This document shows positions 1 to 6,203 of a stretch of DNA of 6,692 nt, in pieces; positions within the stretch are counted from its first letter, which is position 1, and each line of letters begins with the position of its first letter. This stretch comes from Bacillota bacterium (GTDB taxonomy: Bacteria > Bacillota > Dehalobacteriia > UBA4068). The notes below the pieces were generated by a model. It saw only the letters and a program-made list of their open reading frames with translations. It did not search any database and was not told where the DNA came from. Location: contig JAUMYD010000107.1 in the NCBI GenBank assembly GCA_030528765.1, forward strand, positions 1-6,692, given 5' to 3'. The translations under genes were made by a program, and so were the position numbers.

Positions 1-168
1 AGGAAGCTCCGCATCCTGTTCAGTTTCTGTGGACGCTGCATCAGATGAAACATTATGTAAGGGGTCCATAGCCATCCGCTCGCCAAGGAAAGAATAAAGC
101 CCATATGCGGCTACCAGCAAAACCACGAATACGATCGCCAAAATCAAAAGAACCTTTTTATTTTCCAT
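1..168 (-). CDS. N-terminal fragment of membrane-anchored protein, probably TlpA/ResA-like thioredoxin
   Basis: Only the first 56 codons are in the window; the frame is open through the left edge. The start is ATG at 168-166. An AGGAGG at 184-179 lies 10 bases ahead of it and overlaps the TAG stop of the upstream ccdA, so the two genes are probably translationally coupled. The fragment has a short positive N-terminus (MENKK), one hydrophobic segment at about residues 6-27 ending AAYGLYSFLG, and then an acidic, Ser/Thr-rich linker (SSDAASTETEQDAELP). This layout matches the uncleaved anchor and linker that precede the thioredoxin domain of many TlpA/ResA proteins paired with CcdA. Such proteins reduce or isomerise disulfides outside the membrane using electrons passed on by CcdA. 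The catalytic WCxxC domain is not in the window, so the family call rests on architecture and on position next to ccdA. Another single-pass membrane protein remains possible. Confidence 0.65.
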   Translation of the reverse strand, partial: MENKKVLLILAIVFVVLLVAAYGLYSFLGERMAMDPLHNVSSDAASTETEQDAELP

Positions 169-182
169 AATTAAAATTCCTC

Positions 183-845
183 CTAGCCAAGCAGGCGCAG
201 CAACCGCCCCAATGTTCCACTTGCCATCAGGATACCGATCAGGATCAGCAGAATACCACTAACCAGATTTATGATTTTATAGTTTCGTTTTATCCAATCG
301 AAAGCTGTTTTCAGGTATTCGATCAAAACCGCACTGATGATAAAAGGAATCCCCAAACCAAGGGAATAGGTCAGCAACATCAGCATTCCCTGCAGGACAT
401 GCCCCTGCTGAGAAGCCAGCATGAGCGCGGATCCAAGAAAAGCACCAACGCAAGGTGTCCACCCAAGAGAGAAAACGAAACCGAAAAGAAGAGCAGAAAA
501 GAAGCCCATATTTTTGGTGTTTACAGAGCGATTATTGCCCCGGAACAGCTCCAACTTAAAAACGCCTAAAAAATTCAAACCAAAAAAGATAACGATCAGG
601 CCCGAAACGATATTGACCACCGTCTGATATTCCCGAAGAAAACTACCCACCGTTCCAGCCAAGGCTCCCATCGCAATAAAAACAATGGTAAAGCCTGTTA
701 CAAAACCCAAAGCTGCACGGAAGGTCTTCCCTTTACTGCGGCTGCCGCCCCCCGCAAAATAGGAAACATAAATCGGCAGCATCGGCAGCAGACAAGGCGA
801 AACGAAGGTTATGATTCCTTCTAAAAAAGAAATTACATATTGCAT
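183..845 (-). CDS. ccdA: Cytochrome c biogenesis protein CcdA (thiol-disulfide electron carrier)
   Basis: This is a 220-residue polytopic membrane protein of the CcdA/DsbD transmembrane family. It has about six hydrophobic segments, roughly at residues 5-30, 44-66, 76-97, 113-145, 153-176 and 190-215. The two membrane cysteines that define the family are present: C18 in the FVSPCLLPMLP motif and C132 in the LGWTPCVGA motif. They form the redox pair that takes electrons from cytoplasmic thioredoxin and hands them to extracytoplasmic thioredoxin-like partners. The length is typical of CcdA, and no fused thioredoxin or DsbD periplasmic domain is present. The ATG at 845-843 is preceded by GAGGAG about 11 bases upstream. 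The next gene begins 14 bases after the stop and is probably the partner thioredoxin. Because the neighbouring genes handle sulfane sulfur and no cytochrome c gene is visible, the in vivo target may be general thiol homeostasis rather than heme attachment. That last point is inference. Confidence 0.93.
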   Translation of the reverse strand: MQYVISFLEGIITFVSPCLLPMLPIYVSYFAGGGSRSKGKTFRAALGFVTGFTIVFIAMGALAGTVGSFLREYQTVVNIVSGLIVIFFGLNFLGVFKLELFRGNNRSVNTKNMGFFSALLFGFVFSLGWTPCVGAFLGSALMLASQQGHVLQGMLMLLTYSLGLGIPFIISAVLIEYLKTAFDWIKRNYKIINLVSGILLILIGILMASGTLGRLLRLLG

Positions 846-892
846 TCTTCATCACACTCCTCTTTCAAAAAAACCACTGGAAAACAATTACG

Positions 893-1038
893 TTAAGATA
901 AAGAAAAAATCAAATAGATGACAAGTGCGCAGATAATTGCCTTTCAGGCAAAACCTAGCCTACAACATAGCAAGCCAACCGCAGCACCGAAAAAATAAAA
1001 AGCTGCGAAAAAATCTATTTTCTATATTTCTTCATCAT
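893..1038 (-). pseudogene. Decayed small two-helix membrane-protein gene with intact ribosome site
   Basis: AGGAGG at 1051-1046 sits seven to eight bases ahead of tandem ATGs at 1038-1033, an ideal initiation site. The frame reads MMKKYRK and stops at TAG 1017-1015. Slipping one base back at the AAAA run (1021-1018) opens a frame that continues IDFFAAFYFFGAAVGLLCC and then RLGFA, meets TGA at 946-944, and resumes as KAIICALVIYLIFSLS to a TAA at 895-893. Read this way it is a Lys-rich N-terminus with two hydrophobic segments. That resembles the small two-helix proteins (DUF6132-like, pattern GAxxGxxYYR...GALIGxLxS) often found near rhodanese and CcdA genes, apparently with the Cys/Gly-rich loop between the helices lost. 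The family match is from memory of the pattern only. It sits between the CoA-disulfide reductase and ccdA in the same orientation. Alternatives are a seven-residue leader peptide or chance hydrophobicity from T-rich DNA. Confidence 0.35.
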
Positions 1039-1133
1039 AAAGTATCCTCCTGCTGATAATCTCCTCTCATTCCTTGCTTTACTCATGCAAAAGCCATTCG
1101 GAAGCAAATATCAGCTACTGTCTAAGCCCTATG

Positions 1134-2825
1134 CTATTTGTTCATCCCGCAGGGAGAGGCGGCTGCGGCAAGGCAACGACCATTTACCACCGCATCATAA
1201 AAACGGAATCCCCCAGAAAAATTATAAGCTCTGTATCCTCTGCCCTCCAGGATCCGGCTGGCAATATAGCTGCGCAAACCGCTCTGGCAAATCAGATATA
1301 TCGGTTTTGCAGGATCAAGACTCTCCAGGTTTTCCCGCAAGGCATCCAGAGGGATATTGATAAAACCGGGGATATGCCCCTCTGCAAATTCCTCCTCCTT
1401 CCGGGTATCCAACAAAGTGACAGAGGAATTTTCCAAAAGGGCCGGGAGCTCCTCCAACTGCCACTGTTTTAGAATCCCCGAAGAAATATTATCAATCAAA
1501 AAACCTGCCATATTCACCGGATCCTTCGCAGAGGAATAGGGAGGCGCATAAGCCAGATCCAGGTCTTTCAGATCTGTGCCCTTCATTCCCGCATGGATGG
1601 CAGTAGCCAGCACATCAATACGCTTGTCCACACCGCCGTAGCCAAGGATCTGCGCCCCCAGAAGACGGCTGCTTTCCTTCTCGAAAAGCAACTTCATAAG
1701 CATCAGCTTTCCATCCGGATAATAGGCAGCATGGTCCATTGGAGAAAGAATAATCTTCTCTACATCAAAGCCGGCTATTTTGGCGCTGCCTTCGTTCAGT
1801 CCGGTGCTGGCTGCAGTTAAATCAAATATTTTCAGAACAGAGCTTCCCTGCGATCCTTTATAGCAGCTCTCTCTCCCACAGATGTTATCGGCAATGATTC
1901 GCCCCTGTTTATTCGCAGGGCCAGCCAAAGAGATCAGAGCTGCGTTGCCACTGACAAAATGGCGTACCTGAACGGCATCACCACCAGCGTAAATATCGGG
2001 AATAGAGGTCTCCATATGCTCATTTACAACTATGCTTCCCTTCATTCCCATTTCAAGGCCTGCATCTTTGAGAAAAGCAGTATCGGGGTTCACGCCAACA
2101 GCCAAAACCACCATATCCGTACGCATCGATGGGTGATCCTTCAGCAAAATATCAATGCCTTCTTCCCTTTTGATGAAGCCTTCAACAGCCTGCTCCAAAG
2201 CCAGCTGAATGCCGTTTTTCCGCAGCTCCGCATGAATAAAGGCAGCAATCTCCGGATCGAAGGGGGTCATCAGCTGCTTGCCCAATTCGATCACAGTCAC
2301 ATCCAGCCCCTGCTGCCGCAGGTTCTCTGCCAGCTCTACCCCGATAAATCCACCGCCTACAAGAGCCGCAGAACGGATCTGCTTTTCCCGGATAAATTCC
2401 TTTAGGCGGAGACTGTCTTCCACAGTCCGCAAGGTGAATACCCTATCAAGATCTCGGCCGGGGAGAGGAGGAAGGCTGGGCTTCGCCCCTGGTGCGAGGA
2501 TCAATTTATCGTAGCACTCCTCAAAGGATATCCCTTTTTCCAGATCCAACACAGAGATCGCTTTCCGCTCCGGGTGAACCGCCAGCACTTCATGGCGGGT
2601 CTTCACCTGAATCCGGAAGCGGGAATAAAGACTTTCTGCTGTCTGCAAACTCAGCTGCGCGGGATCCTGGATCACATCCCCAATATAATATGGCAAACCG
2701 CAGTTAGCGTAAGAAATATATCCGGAGCGTTCGAAGATGATGATCTCAGCGTGCTCGTCCAATCTGCGAAGTCTGGTTGCCGCACTGGCTCCCGCTGCGA
2801 CACCGCCAACAATAAGAACTTTCAT
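1134..2825 (-). CDS. cdr: CoA-disulfide / persulfide reductase with C-terminal rhodanese domain
   Basis: This 563-residue flavoprotein belongs to the pyridine nucleotide-disulfide oxidoreductase class II, CoADR-rhodanese (Npsr-like) type. Residues 1-30 form the FAD-binding fold (VGGVAAGASAA). The single active cysteine is C42 in SYANCGLPYYIG. The NAD(P)H fold is at about 152-182 (ALVGGGFIGVELAENL), the second FAD contact is IYAGGDAV at 278-285, and the dimerisation domain covers about 325-445 with the conserved YAPPYSSAKDPVN. A rhodanese domain follows at about 458-555, with TLLDTRKEEEFAEGHIPG and a persulfide-loop cysteine, C513, in CQSGLRS. Family members reduce CoA disulfide, CoA persulfide or polysulfide with NAD(P)H, with the rhodanese domain presenting sulfane sulfur to the flavin domain. 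The frame is open further upstream to 2855, but ATG 2825-2823 is chosen because GGAAAGGGG lies at the right distance, whereas ATG 2831 nearly touches it, and because homologues begin MKVLIVGG. It appears to be the first gene of the operon leading to ccdA. Confidence 0.94.
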   Translation of the reverse strand: MKVLIVGGVAAGASAATRLRRLDEHAEIIIFERSGYISYANCGLPYYIGDVIQDPAQLSLQTAESLYSRFRIQVKTRHEVLAVHPERKAISVLDLEKGISFEECYDKLILAPGAKPSLPPLPGRDLDRVFTLRTVEDSLRLKEFIREKQIRSAALVGGGFIGVELAENLRQQGLDVTVIELGKQLMTPFDPEIAAFIHAELRKNGIQLALEQAVEGFIKREEGIDILLKDHPSMRTDMVVLAVGVNPDTAFLKDAGLEMGMKGSIVVNEHMETSIPDIYAGGDAVQVRHFVSGNAALISLAGPANKQGRIIADNICGRESCYKGSQGSSVLKIFDLTAASTGLNEGSAKIAGFDVEKIILSPMDHAAYYPDGKLMLMKLLFEKESSRLLGAQILGYGGVDKRIDVLATAIHAGMKGTDLKDLDLAYAPPYSSAKDPVNMAGFLIDNISSGILKQWQLEELPALLENSSVTLLDTRKEEEFAEGHIPGFINIPLDALRENLESLDPAKPIYLICQSGLRSYIASRILEGRGYRAYNFSGGFRFYDAVVNGRCLAAAASPCGMNK

Positions 2826-2963
2826 TTTCATTCCCCTTTCCGTCCGATAAAACAAGGCTTGTCCTTTTCAAAGTTTCCCAGCACAGTCTCGGGAAAGATC
2901 CGGAGGCTCAAATAAGAGGTGGCTCAGGAAACGCACAAAACCTTTTCGACTTATTGTGCTTTA

Positions 2964-2969
2964 ATTATA
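2964..2969 (-). promoter_or_regulatory. Candidate -10 element of the reductase operon promoter
   Basis: On the minus strand this is a perfect TATAAT preceded by CTG and followed by an A/T-rich stretch. It would place the transcription start near 2957, giving a leader of about 130 bases before the reductase start codon. The hexamer 17 bases upstream (CGGAGA, 2992-2987) bears no likeness to TTGACA, which suggests dependence on an activator or on the A/T-rich tract further upstream (about 3008-3030). A six-base inverted repeat, GCACAA/TTGTGC at 2933-2938 and 2954-2959, overlaps the predicted start and could form a leader hairpin or an operator. The assignment rests on pattern and position only. 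Confidence 0.5.
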
Positions 2970-2991
2970 CAGCATAGCCTTTTCTTTCTCC

Positions 2992-3004
2992 GTGATTTTA
3001 TCAC
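2992..3004. promoter_or_regulatory. Inverted repeat GTGAT-N3-ATCAC, candidate activator operator
   Basis: The plus strand reads GTGATTTTATCAC, with perfect five-base arms around three Ts. Its centre (2998) lies about 41 bases upstream of the start predicted from the TATAAT at 2964-2969. That is the class II position from which CRP/FNR-family activators replace a missing -35. The arms resemble the TGTGA/TTGAT half-sites of that superfamily, but the spacing is one base shorter than the classic FNR (N4) or CRP (N6) sites, so the regulator is uncertain. No regulator gene is in the window. Confidence 0.4.
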
Positions 3005-3092
3005 CTTTTGGCTGAAAATATTTTTGAAAACAGACCAAATACCAAGATCCAGAATTCTTTAACCGTTTCAGCATCACGGAAACAACTCATAC

Positions 3093-3128
3093 AAAAACAG
3101 GAACAGCAGAAAACTCTGCTGTTCCTGT
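3093..3128 (-). terminator. Strong intrinsic terminator after the 384-residue lipoprotein gene
   Basis: A perfect 14-base-pair stem (3097-3110 with 3115-3128) has a four-base loop and is followed on the minus strand by TTTT (3096-3093). It lies about 123 bases beyond the lipoprotein stop codon and about 90 bases ahead of the reductase promoter, so it separates the two transcription units. On the plus strand the stem is followed by AAGTTTTTA, so it might also terminate weakly in that direction, but no plus-strand gene is seen. A smaller hairpin (AAGCAG 3233-3238 with CTGCTT 3247-3252) sits right at the lipoprotein stop. Confidence 0.85.
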
Positions 3129-3251
3129 AAGTTTTTATCTTCCTCCGCCTCTAGCGCTTCTTTTAACCAAAAGAAATATCCTATTCTTCTGAAAGCCACA
3201 TCTAAAACCCATCGCACCGGGGCTGAAAAGCCAAGCAGTTCGAGCTCTGCT

Positions 3252-4406
3252 TCAATCAGGATAAACTAAATCCAAAATCGCAGAGCCATGACCCATTTCC
3301 TTGAGTCCGGGTAAATCAGCACCCGTATCTGTCATCATTATATAAGGCGAGCCCTCACCGTAGTAACCGATCTGAAGTTCAACGGAATAAGGGCCTCTTG
3401 TTTCGTCAGACTCAAAATGGATACTGCAATACCCTGCGGAGGCAGAATCAAGATCCCAGGCACCGTGCAGCATCATCAGCTCATCGCTTTCACCTGGGCC
3501 ATAAAAATACTCCACCAGACCATCCACTTTCAGGTTCAGTCTGATCGACCAGGTGCTTCCATCCGCAGCGTAGAGCTCATGCGCATACCACTCCCCAAGA
3601 AACAGATAGTCTCCTGAAGCCACAAGCTGATCCTCTCCATCCCCGGCGAAGCCTTCCCCATACGAAGAGTAATCAAAAAGCATGGGTTCTTCTGTCTGAG
3701 GATCAACAGGCAGTAGCACACGACCATCCTCCCCGGAAATCCCGGGCCTATAATTCGAAAACACTCTCCCTTCACTGTCTGCCATATTGATGGCGAGACA
3801 AGGGAGATACTCACCGCCACCCCGCATAAGAACAGGTTCTCCACTCTCACTATGATACAGAATATCACCCGCTTCCCCGAGGTAATCATTACTCTCATCA
3901 ACAATCCATTCATTCACCGATACGGATGCATTAGGATCGGCAGGAATAAGACAAAAGACATAGTAGCCTTCCTCCTCGATCATGCGTTCCCGGGGGATAT
4001 CCCGGATGAAAGGCATGGCCTCAATATCAGCGGAAAACATTCTGTAAAATTCATCACTGCCCAGCTCAGCCTCATAGCTGCCAAGATAGAGAATGGCACC
4101 CATCTTATTAGACTCCAGCATAGCCTCCCGGAAGTTTTTCAGCAGCGCATCTTCGGTGCTCTGGGGAGCTTCTTCCCCATTTTCTCCGGAAGGATCCTCT
4201 GAATCAGATGCATTCTCCATCTCTGGATCTTCAGTCGGCTTCGGGGAAAGCCCTCCTTTGCTGACCAGCTCCCCTCCCTCAAGCTCTAAAGGGGACGCAT
4301 TGTAAAAAAATATTTCACCAGCTCCACCGCAGGCAGAAAGGAGGAACAAAAGCAGCAAAGCAAGACTGATAACAGCAAACCCTTTCCCACTTTTTTTAAT
4401 GTACAT
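3252..4406 (-). CDS. Secreted lipoprotein of unknown function, lipocalin-like C-terminal module
   Basis: This 384-residue protein has a type II signal peptide: positive MYIKKSGKGF, a hydrophobic core at residues 11-23, and lipobox LSAC with the lipidated cysteine at C26. A region rich in Glu, Ser and Pro at about 52-87 acts as a linker from the membrane. A mixed domain spans about 88-245, with the notable stretch FIRDIPRERMIEEEGYYVFC followed by LIPADPNASVSVNEW. The last 125 residues (about 258-384) look like a beta-barrel module: FLGEWYAHELYAADGSTW, alternating strands, then LHGAWDLD and a YSVELQIGYYG strand. I do not recognise a named family. The frame is open upstream to 4529, but ATG 4406 is chosen because AAGGAAGGAG lies seven to eight bases ahead of it and the signal peptide starts there. 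The downstream terminator at 3093-3128 closes the unit. A role in ligand binding or sensing at the cell surface is only a guess. Confidence 0.85.
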   Translation of the reverse strand: MYIKKSGKGFAVISLALLLLFLLSACGGAGEIFFYNASPLELEGGELVSKGGLSPKPTEDPEMENASDSEDPSGENGEEAPQSTEDALLKNFREAMLESNKMGAILYLGSYEAELGSDEFYRMFSADIEAMPFIRDIPRERMIEEEGYYVFCLIPADPNASVSVNEWIVDESNDYLGEAGDILYHSESGEPVLMRGGGEYLPCLAINMADSEGRVFSNYRPGISGEDGRVLLPVDPQTEEPMLFDYSSYGEGFAGDGEDQLVASGDYLFLGEWYAHELYAADGSTWSIRLNLKVDGLVEYFYGPGESDELMMLHGAWDLDSASAGYCSIHFESDETRGPYSVELQIGYYGEGSPYIMMTDTGADLPGLKEMGHGSAILDLVYPD

Positions 4407-4422
4407 GGGATTGCTCCTTCCT

Positions 4423-4569
4423 TTATATCGGAATTTCAGAACCGGAAAACTCTGGTACACAGATACGACAGCTTTTACTCCTGCTCCATGTCTCCCCTTC
4501 GCTATCACGCAGCCAGCCTGCCGGCACATAATCCATAGAGCGTTTCAGGAACGCAAAATCATTGGCCAT
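4423..4569 (-). other. 48-codon open frame just upstream of the lipoprotein gene, possible gene remnant
   Basis: The frame starts at ATG 4569-4567 (MANDFAFLKRSMDYVPAGWL...) and stops at TAA 4425-4423. The stop lies within the ribosome site of the lipoprotein gene, 16 bases before its ATG. Composition over the first 30 codons is gene-like (for example FLKRSMDYVPAGWLRDSEGE), but no good Shine-Dalgarno precedes the ATG. A perfect AGGAGG lies at 4600-4595, about 25 bases upstream, with no ATG, GTG or TTG at proper distance; an ACG stands where a start would be expected. The neighbouring frame just after that site reads FKRSQQEHGQ and stops. One reading is a broken gene whose start codon mutated and whose frame slipped. 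A small translated leader is the alternative. I do not recognise the product. Confidence 0.3.
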
Positions 4570-4694
4570 GCTCTTGCTGTGACCGTTTGAAATACCTCCT
4601 GTGCTGCAGGAAGCCGTGCTTCAGGCTCTTTCCCTTTAAGCTTTTTTGAGGAGGGGAAAAATCTTGCAGGCCAACGGAAAAGTAAGTAAGCCTT

Positions 4695-4731
4695 TATTCT
4701 GATTTTCCGGAACCGTAAATATATTCTGATT
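4695..4731. repeat. 10-base direct repeat flanking a TTCCGGAA palindrome
   Basis: TATTCTGATT occurs at 4695-4704 and again at 4722-4731, a period of 27 bases. The palindrome TTCCGGAA lies between the copies at 4705-4712. The element sits in the long gap between the two lipoprotein genes, upstream of the left one, where an operator might lie. No convincing promoter could be fitted around it, so its role is unknown. Confidence 0.4.
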
Positions 4732-4811
4732 CTACTGCTTAAGTAAAGCCACCGCGCCTTCGCTACTTTTTTACATCATCTATGCTTTTCGCGGCTCAGC
4801 AGTTTCCACCC

Positions 4812-4854
4812 TATGATAGGACATCATCAAAGCAAAAAGCGGCTGTCCTACATA
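4812..4854. repeat. Long inverted repeat (hairpin) between the lipoprotein genes
   Basis: TATG-A-TAGGACA (4812-4823) pairs with TGTCCTACATA (4844-4854). That gives an 11-base-pair stem with one bulged A and a 20-base A-rich loop. No T-run follows on either strand, so it is not a normal intrinsic terminator. It lies 59 to 101 bases after the stop of the right-hand lipoprotein gene and could stabilise or process that transcript. The CCTAT-G-ATAGG palindrome at 4810-4820 overlaps its left arm and offers an alternative fold. Confidence 0.55.
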
Positions 4855-4861
4855 GCTTGGC

Positions 4862-4892
4862 AAAAAAATTCCTGTTAGGCCGAGCACTGGAA
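4862..4892 (-). terminator. Weak terminator candidate after the 363-residue lipoprotein gene
   Basis: On the minus strand TTCC-A-GT and AC-A-GGAA (outer limits 4892 and 4869) can form a short interrupted stem, followed at once by seven Ts (4868-4862). It begins about 20 bases beyond the lipoprotein stop. The stem is too short and mismatched for strong termination, so partial readthrough into the downstream lipoprotein gene is likely if the site works at all. Confidence 0.3.
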
Positions 4893-4912
4893 GGTGCAAC
4901 CGCTCAGATTTT

Positions 4913-6004
4913 TTATTCAGCGGCTCCCACGCGCTTGTATGTATAACTGACACCCACCATATAAGGCTCCATGCTTGATTCTGCCACATAGTGGATCAGC
5001 AAGGTATCCAAATCAATCATTGCCACTGAAAAAGACTCTGAAACAATATGATCTGCTGTCTTTGCCTGCCCCTCCATCCCCAGCTCTACATACCAGGCTT
5101 CGTTACCGTTCTCCATAAAAAGCAGATAATCATCGTTTATCTCCACCTGCTTGAGGGGCATTCCCTCCATGCGAATTTCAGAGCTGAATTCACCAGCAGT
5201 TTTATAATAATCAGCCAGCAAGTGGCCCCCGCCATTATGCCAGAAAAAAAGGGTCTCTACCGGATCGTATTCCGAGACTTCGCAGAAGCTGCCCTCCACC
5301 TCATAGGCATGGAGCTGCCACTGGCCCTCCAAATCAGCCAGGAGGAACTCATGACCCTTTTCCGGCATTTCCTGCTGCACAAAATAAACCTCACCGCCAT
5401 AGTAATCCAGCGTCAGAGCTCCGGCCATATCAGCTTCTTCCGCATTGCTGCCATCCACATAGCGAAAGTGCGGATCGCCATATTCTACTGCCGGAATAGA
5501 TTCCGCAAAGACAGGGCTGAGATACTCAGAAAAGCTGAGGTGAACACCATCCTCATAAGCATCCCAATTGCCAGTCATGGCCATGGGGCTATCTCCATCC
5601 CAGTAAATATCTCCTTCCAGTTCCCGAAGGCGGGCCGTTCCGTCTCCATAGAAAAAGACATCCATTTCCATGTAAGTTTCTTCATAATATCCTGGAAGTG
5701 GAAAATCCGACCAACCATCAGCAGTTTTGTATTTTACCGCCTTCCAATAGCTACCTCCAAGGGCTGCAGGATCAAAAGAAGACAGCTCCTGCGCAGCGGC
5801 CGGAGATTCAGGGCTGCTGCTTTCCGGAGAAAGCTCTTCATTTTTCTCTGGAACACCCGGCTTCAAAGCTTCTTCATTCCGAATCAGCTCATTTCCGTTC
5901 GGGGTGGGAGCTCCACCTTGCTGCTCCCTGCCGCAGGATGCCAAAAATAAAAGCAACAGCAGGGACAGGGACATGATCATGATTCGTTTCGTTTTCGTTT
6001 TCAT
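4913..6004 (-). CDS. Secreted lipoprotein of unknown function with two beta-rich modules
   Basis: This 363-residue protein starts with a strongly positive MKTKTKR, a leucine-rich core, and lipobox LASC with the lipidated cysteine at C24. Residues 25-75 form a Pro/Glu/Ser linker (EELSPESSSPESPAAAQE). Two similar beta-rich stretches follow. One is at about 80-160 (LGGSYWKAVKYKTADGW ... YGDGTARL ... MTGNWDAYEDGVHLSF); the other is at about 222-320 (LADLEGQWQLHAYEVEG ... LLFMENGNEAWYVEL). Their G-x-W/YW opening and regular strand pattern resemble lipocalin-like domains of secreted Bacillota proteins, and also the C-terminal module of the neighbouring 384-residue lipoprotein, so the two are probably distant paralogues. 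I cannot name a family. ATG 6004 is preferred over the in-frame ATG at 6022 because AAGGAGG sits six bases ahead of it and overlaps the codons after 6022. No clear promoter is visible upstream. Confidence 0.85.
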   Translation of the reverse strand: MKTKTKRIMIMSLSLLLLLFLASCGREQQGGAPTPNGNELIRNEEALKPGVPEKNEELSPESSSPESPAAAQELSSFDPAALGGSYWKAVKYKTADGWSDFPLPGYYEETYMEMDVFFYGDGTARLRELEGDIYWDGDSPMAMTGNWDAYEDGVHLSFSEYLSPVFAESIPAVEYGDPHFRYVDGSNAEEADMAGALTLDYYGGEVYFVQQEMPEKGHEFLLADLEGQWQLHAYEVEGSFCEVSEYDPVETLFFWHNGGGHLLADYYKTAGEFSSEIRMEGMPLKQVEINDDYLLFMENGNEAWYVELGMEGQAKTADHIVSESFSVAMIDLDTLLIHYVAESSMEPYMVGVSYTYKRVGAAE

Positions 6005-6053
6005 GCCATACCTCCTTTTCATATTACACTAAGAATAATGAGCAAATACGCAT

Positions 6054-6203
6054 CTAAACACCATTACAAACAAAATTATTACTATTAGCATCCGGCTTGA
6101 CGCATATCGGCTCTGCTGCAGCCCTGCTTTCCGGGCCCAAAGGAAGAAGCCTGCAGAAAAGCTTGAAAATGCCAGTGCTTCTTAGCCTAGCAAACTGTTC
6201 CAT
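6054..6203 (-). CDS. Possible 49-residue small protein ahead of the lipoprotein gene
   Basis: ATG 6203-6201 is preceded by AAAGGAGG with four bases between, a strong ribosome site, and the frame runs to TAG at 6056-6054, 49 bases before the lipoprotein start. The product would be a small, basic, Cys-containing peptide (MEQFARLRSTGIFKLFCRLL..., ending NSNNFVCNGV) with no recognisable domain or signal peptide. Codon choice includes AGG, AGA and CTA, which are not typical of the certain genes here. The good initiation site is the main support. It may be a genuine small gene, a translated leader, or the start of a gene that has decayed. Confidence 0.3.
   Translation of the reverse strand: MEQFARLRSTGIFKLFCRLLPLGPESRAAAEPICVKPDANSNNFVCNGV

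Noticed and set aside
938..960. In-frame TGA at 946-944 inside a small hairpin (TTGCC-TGAAA-GGCAA) as a selenocysteine codon
   Set aside because: The TGA is in the loop itself, whereas a bacterial SECIS hairpin lies just downstream of the codon. The surrounding frame also needs a separate frameshift, so gene decay is simpler.
2826..2855. Ten-residue N-terminal extension of the reductase (start at 2855)
   Set aside because: The extension crosses the ribosome site that serves ATG 2825, and the FAD-binding strand MKVLIVGG normally begins the protein.
1074..2915. Several plus-strand open frames opposite the reductase gene
   Set aside because: All are antisense shadows of a well-supported flavoprotein gene and have no recognisable motifs.
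2904..2926. Repeated GGCTCA (2905-2910 and 2921-2926) in the reductase leader as a riboswitch or operator
   Set aside because: It is two short direct copies with no wider structure or known riboswitch core; chance is adequate.
4741..4770. AAGTA...TACTT stem followed by TTTT on the plus strand as a terminator
   Set aside because: The pairing is only five plus two base pairs with a bulge, and no plus-strand gene ends before it. On the minus strand no T-run follows.
4780..4912. Minus frame reading ...LPVLGLTGIFLPSYVGQP beyond the end of the 363-residue lipoprotein gene
   Set aside because: It has no start codon with a ribosome site outside the lipoprotein gene. It continues a shadow frame, and the DNA is explained by hairpins and a T-run.
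5048..5950. Long (300-codon) plus-strand open frame opposite the right lipoprotein gene
   Set aside because: It is exactly antisense to a gene with signal peptide, lipobox and ribosome site. Its own translation is Ile/Phe/Arg-rich with no domain and no good ribosome site.
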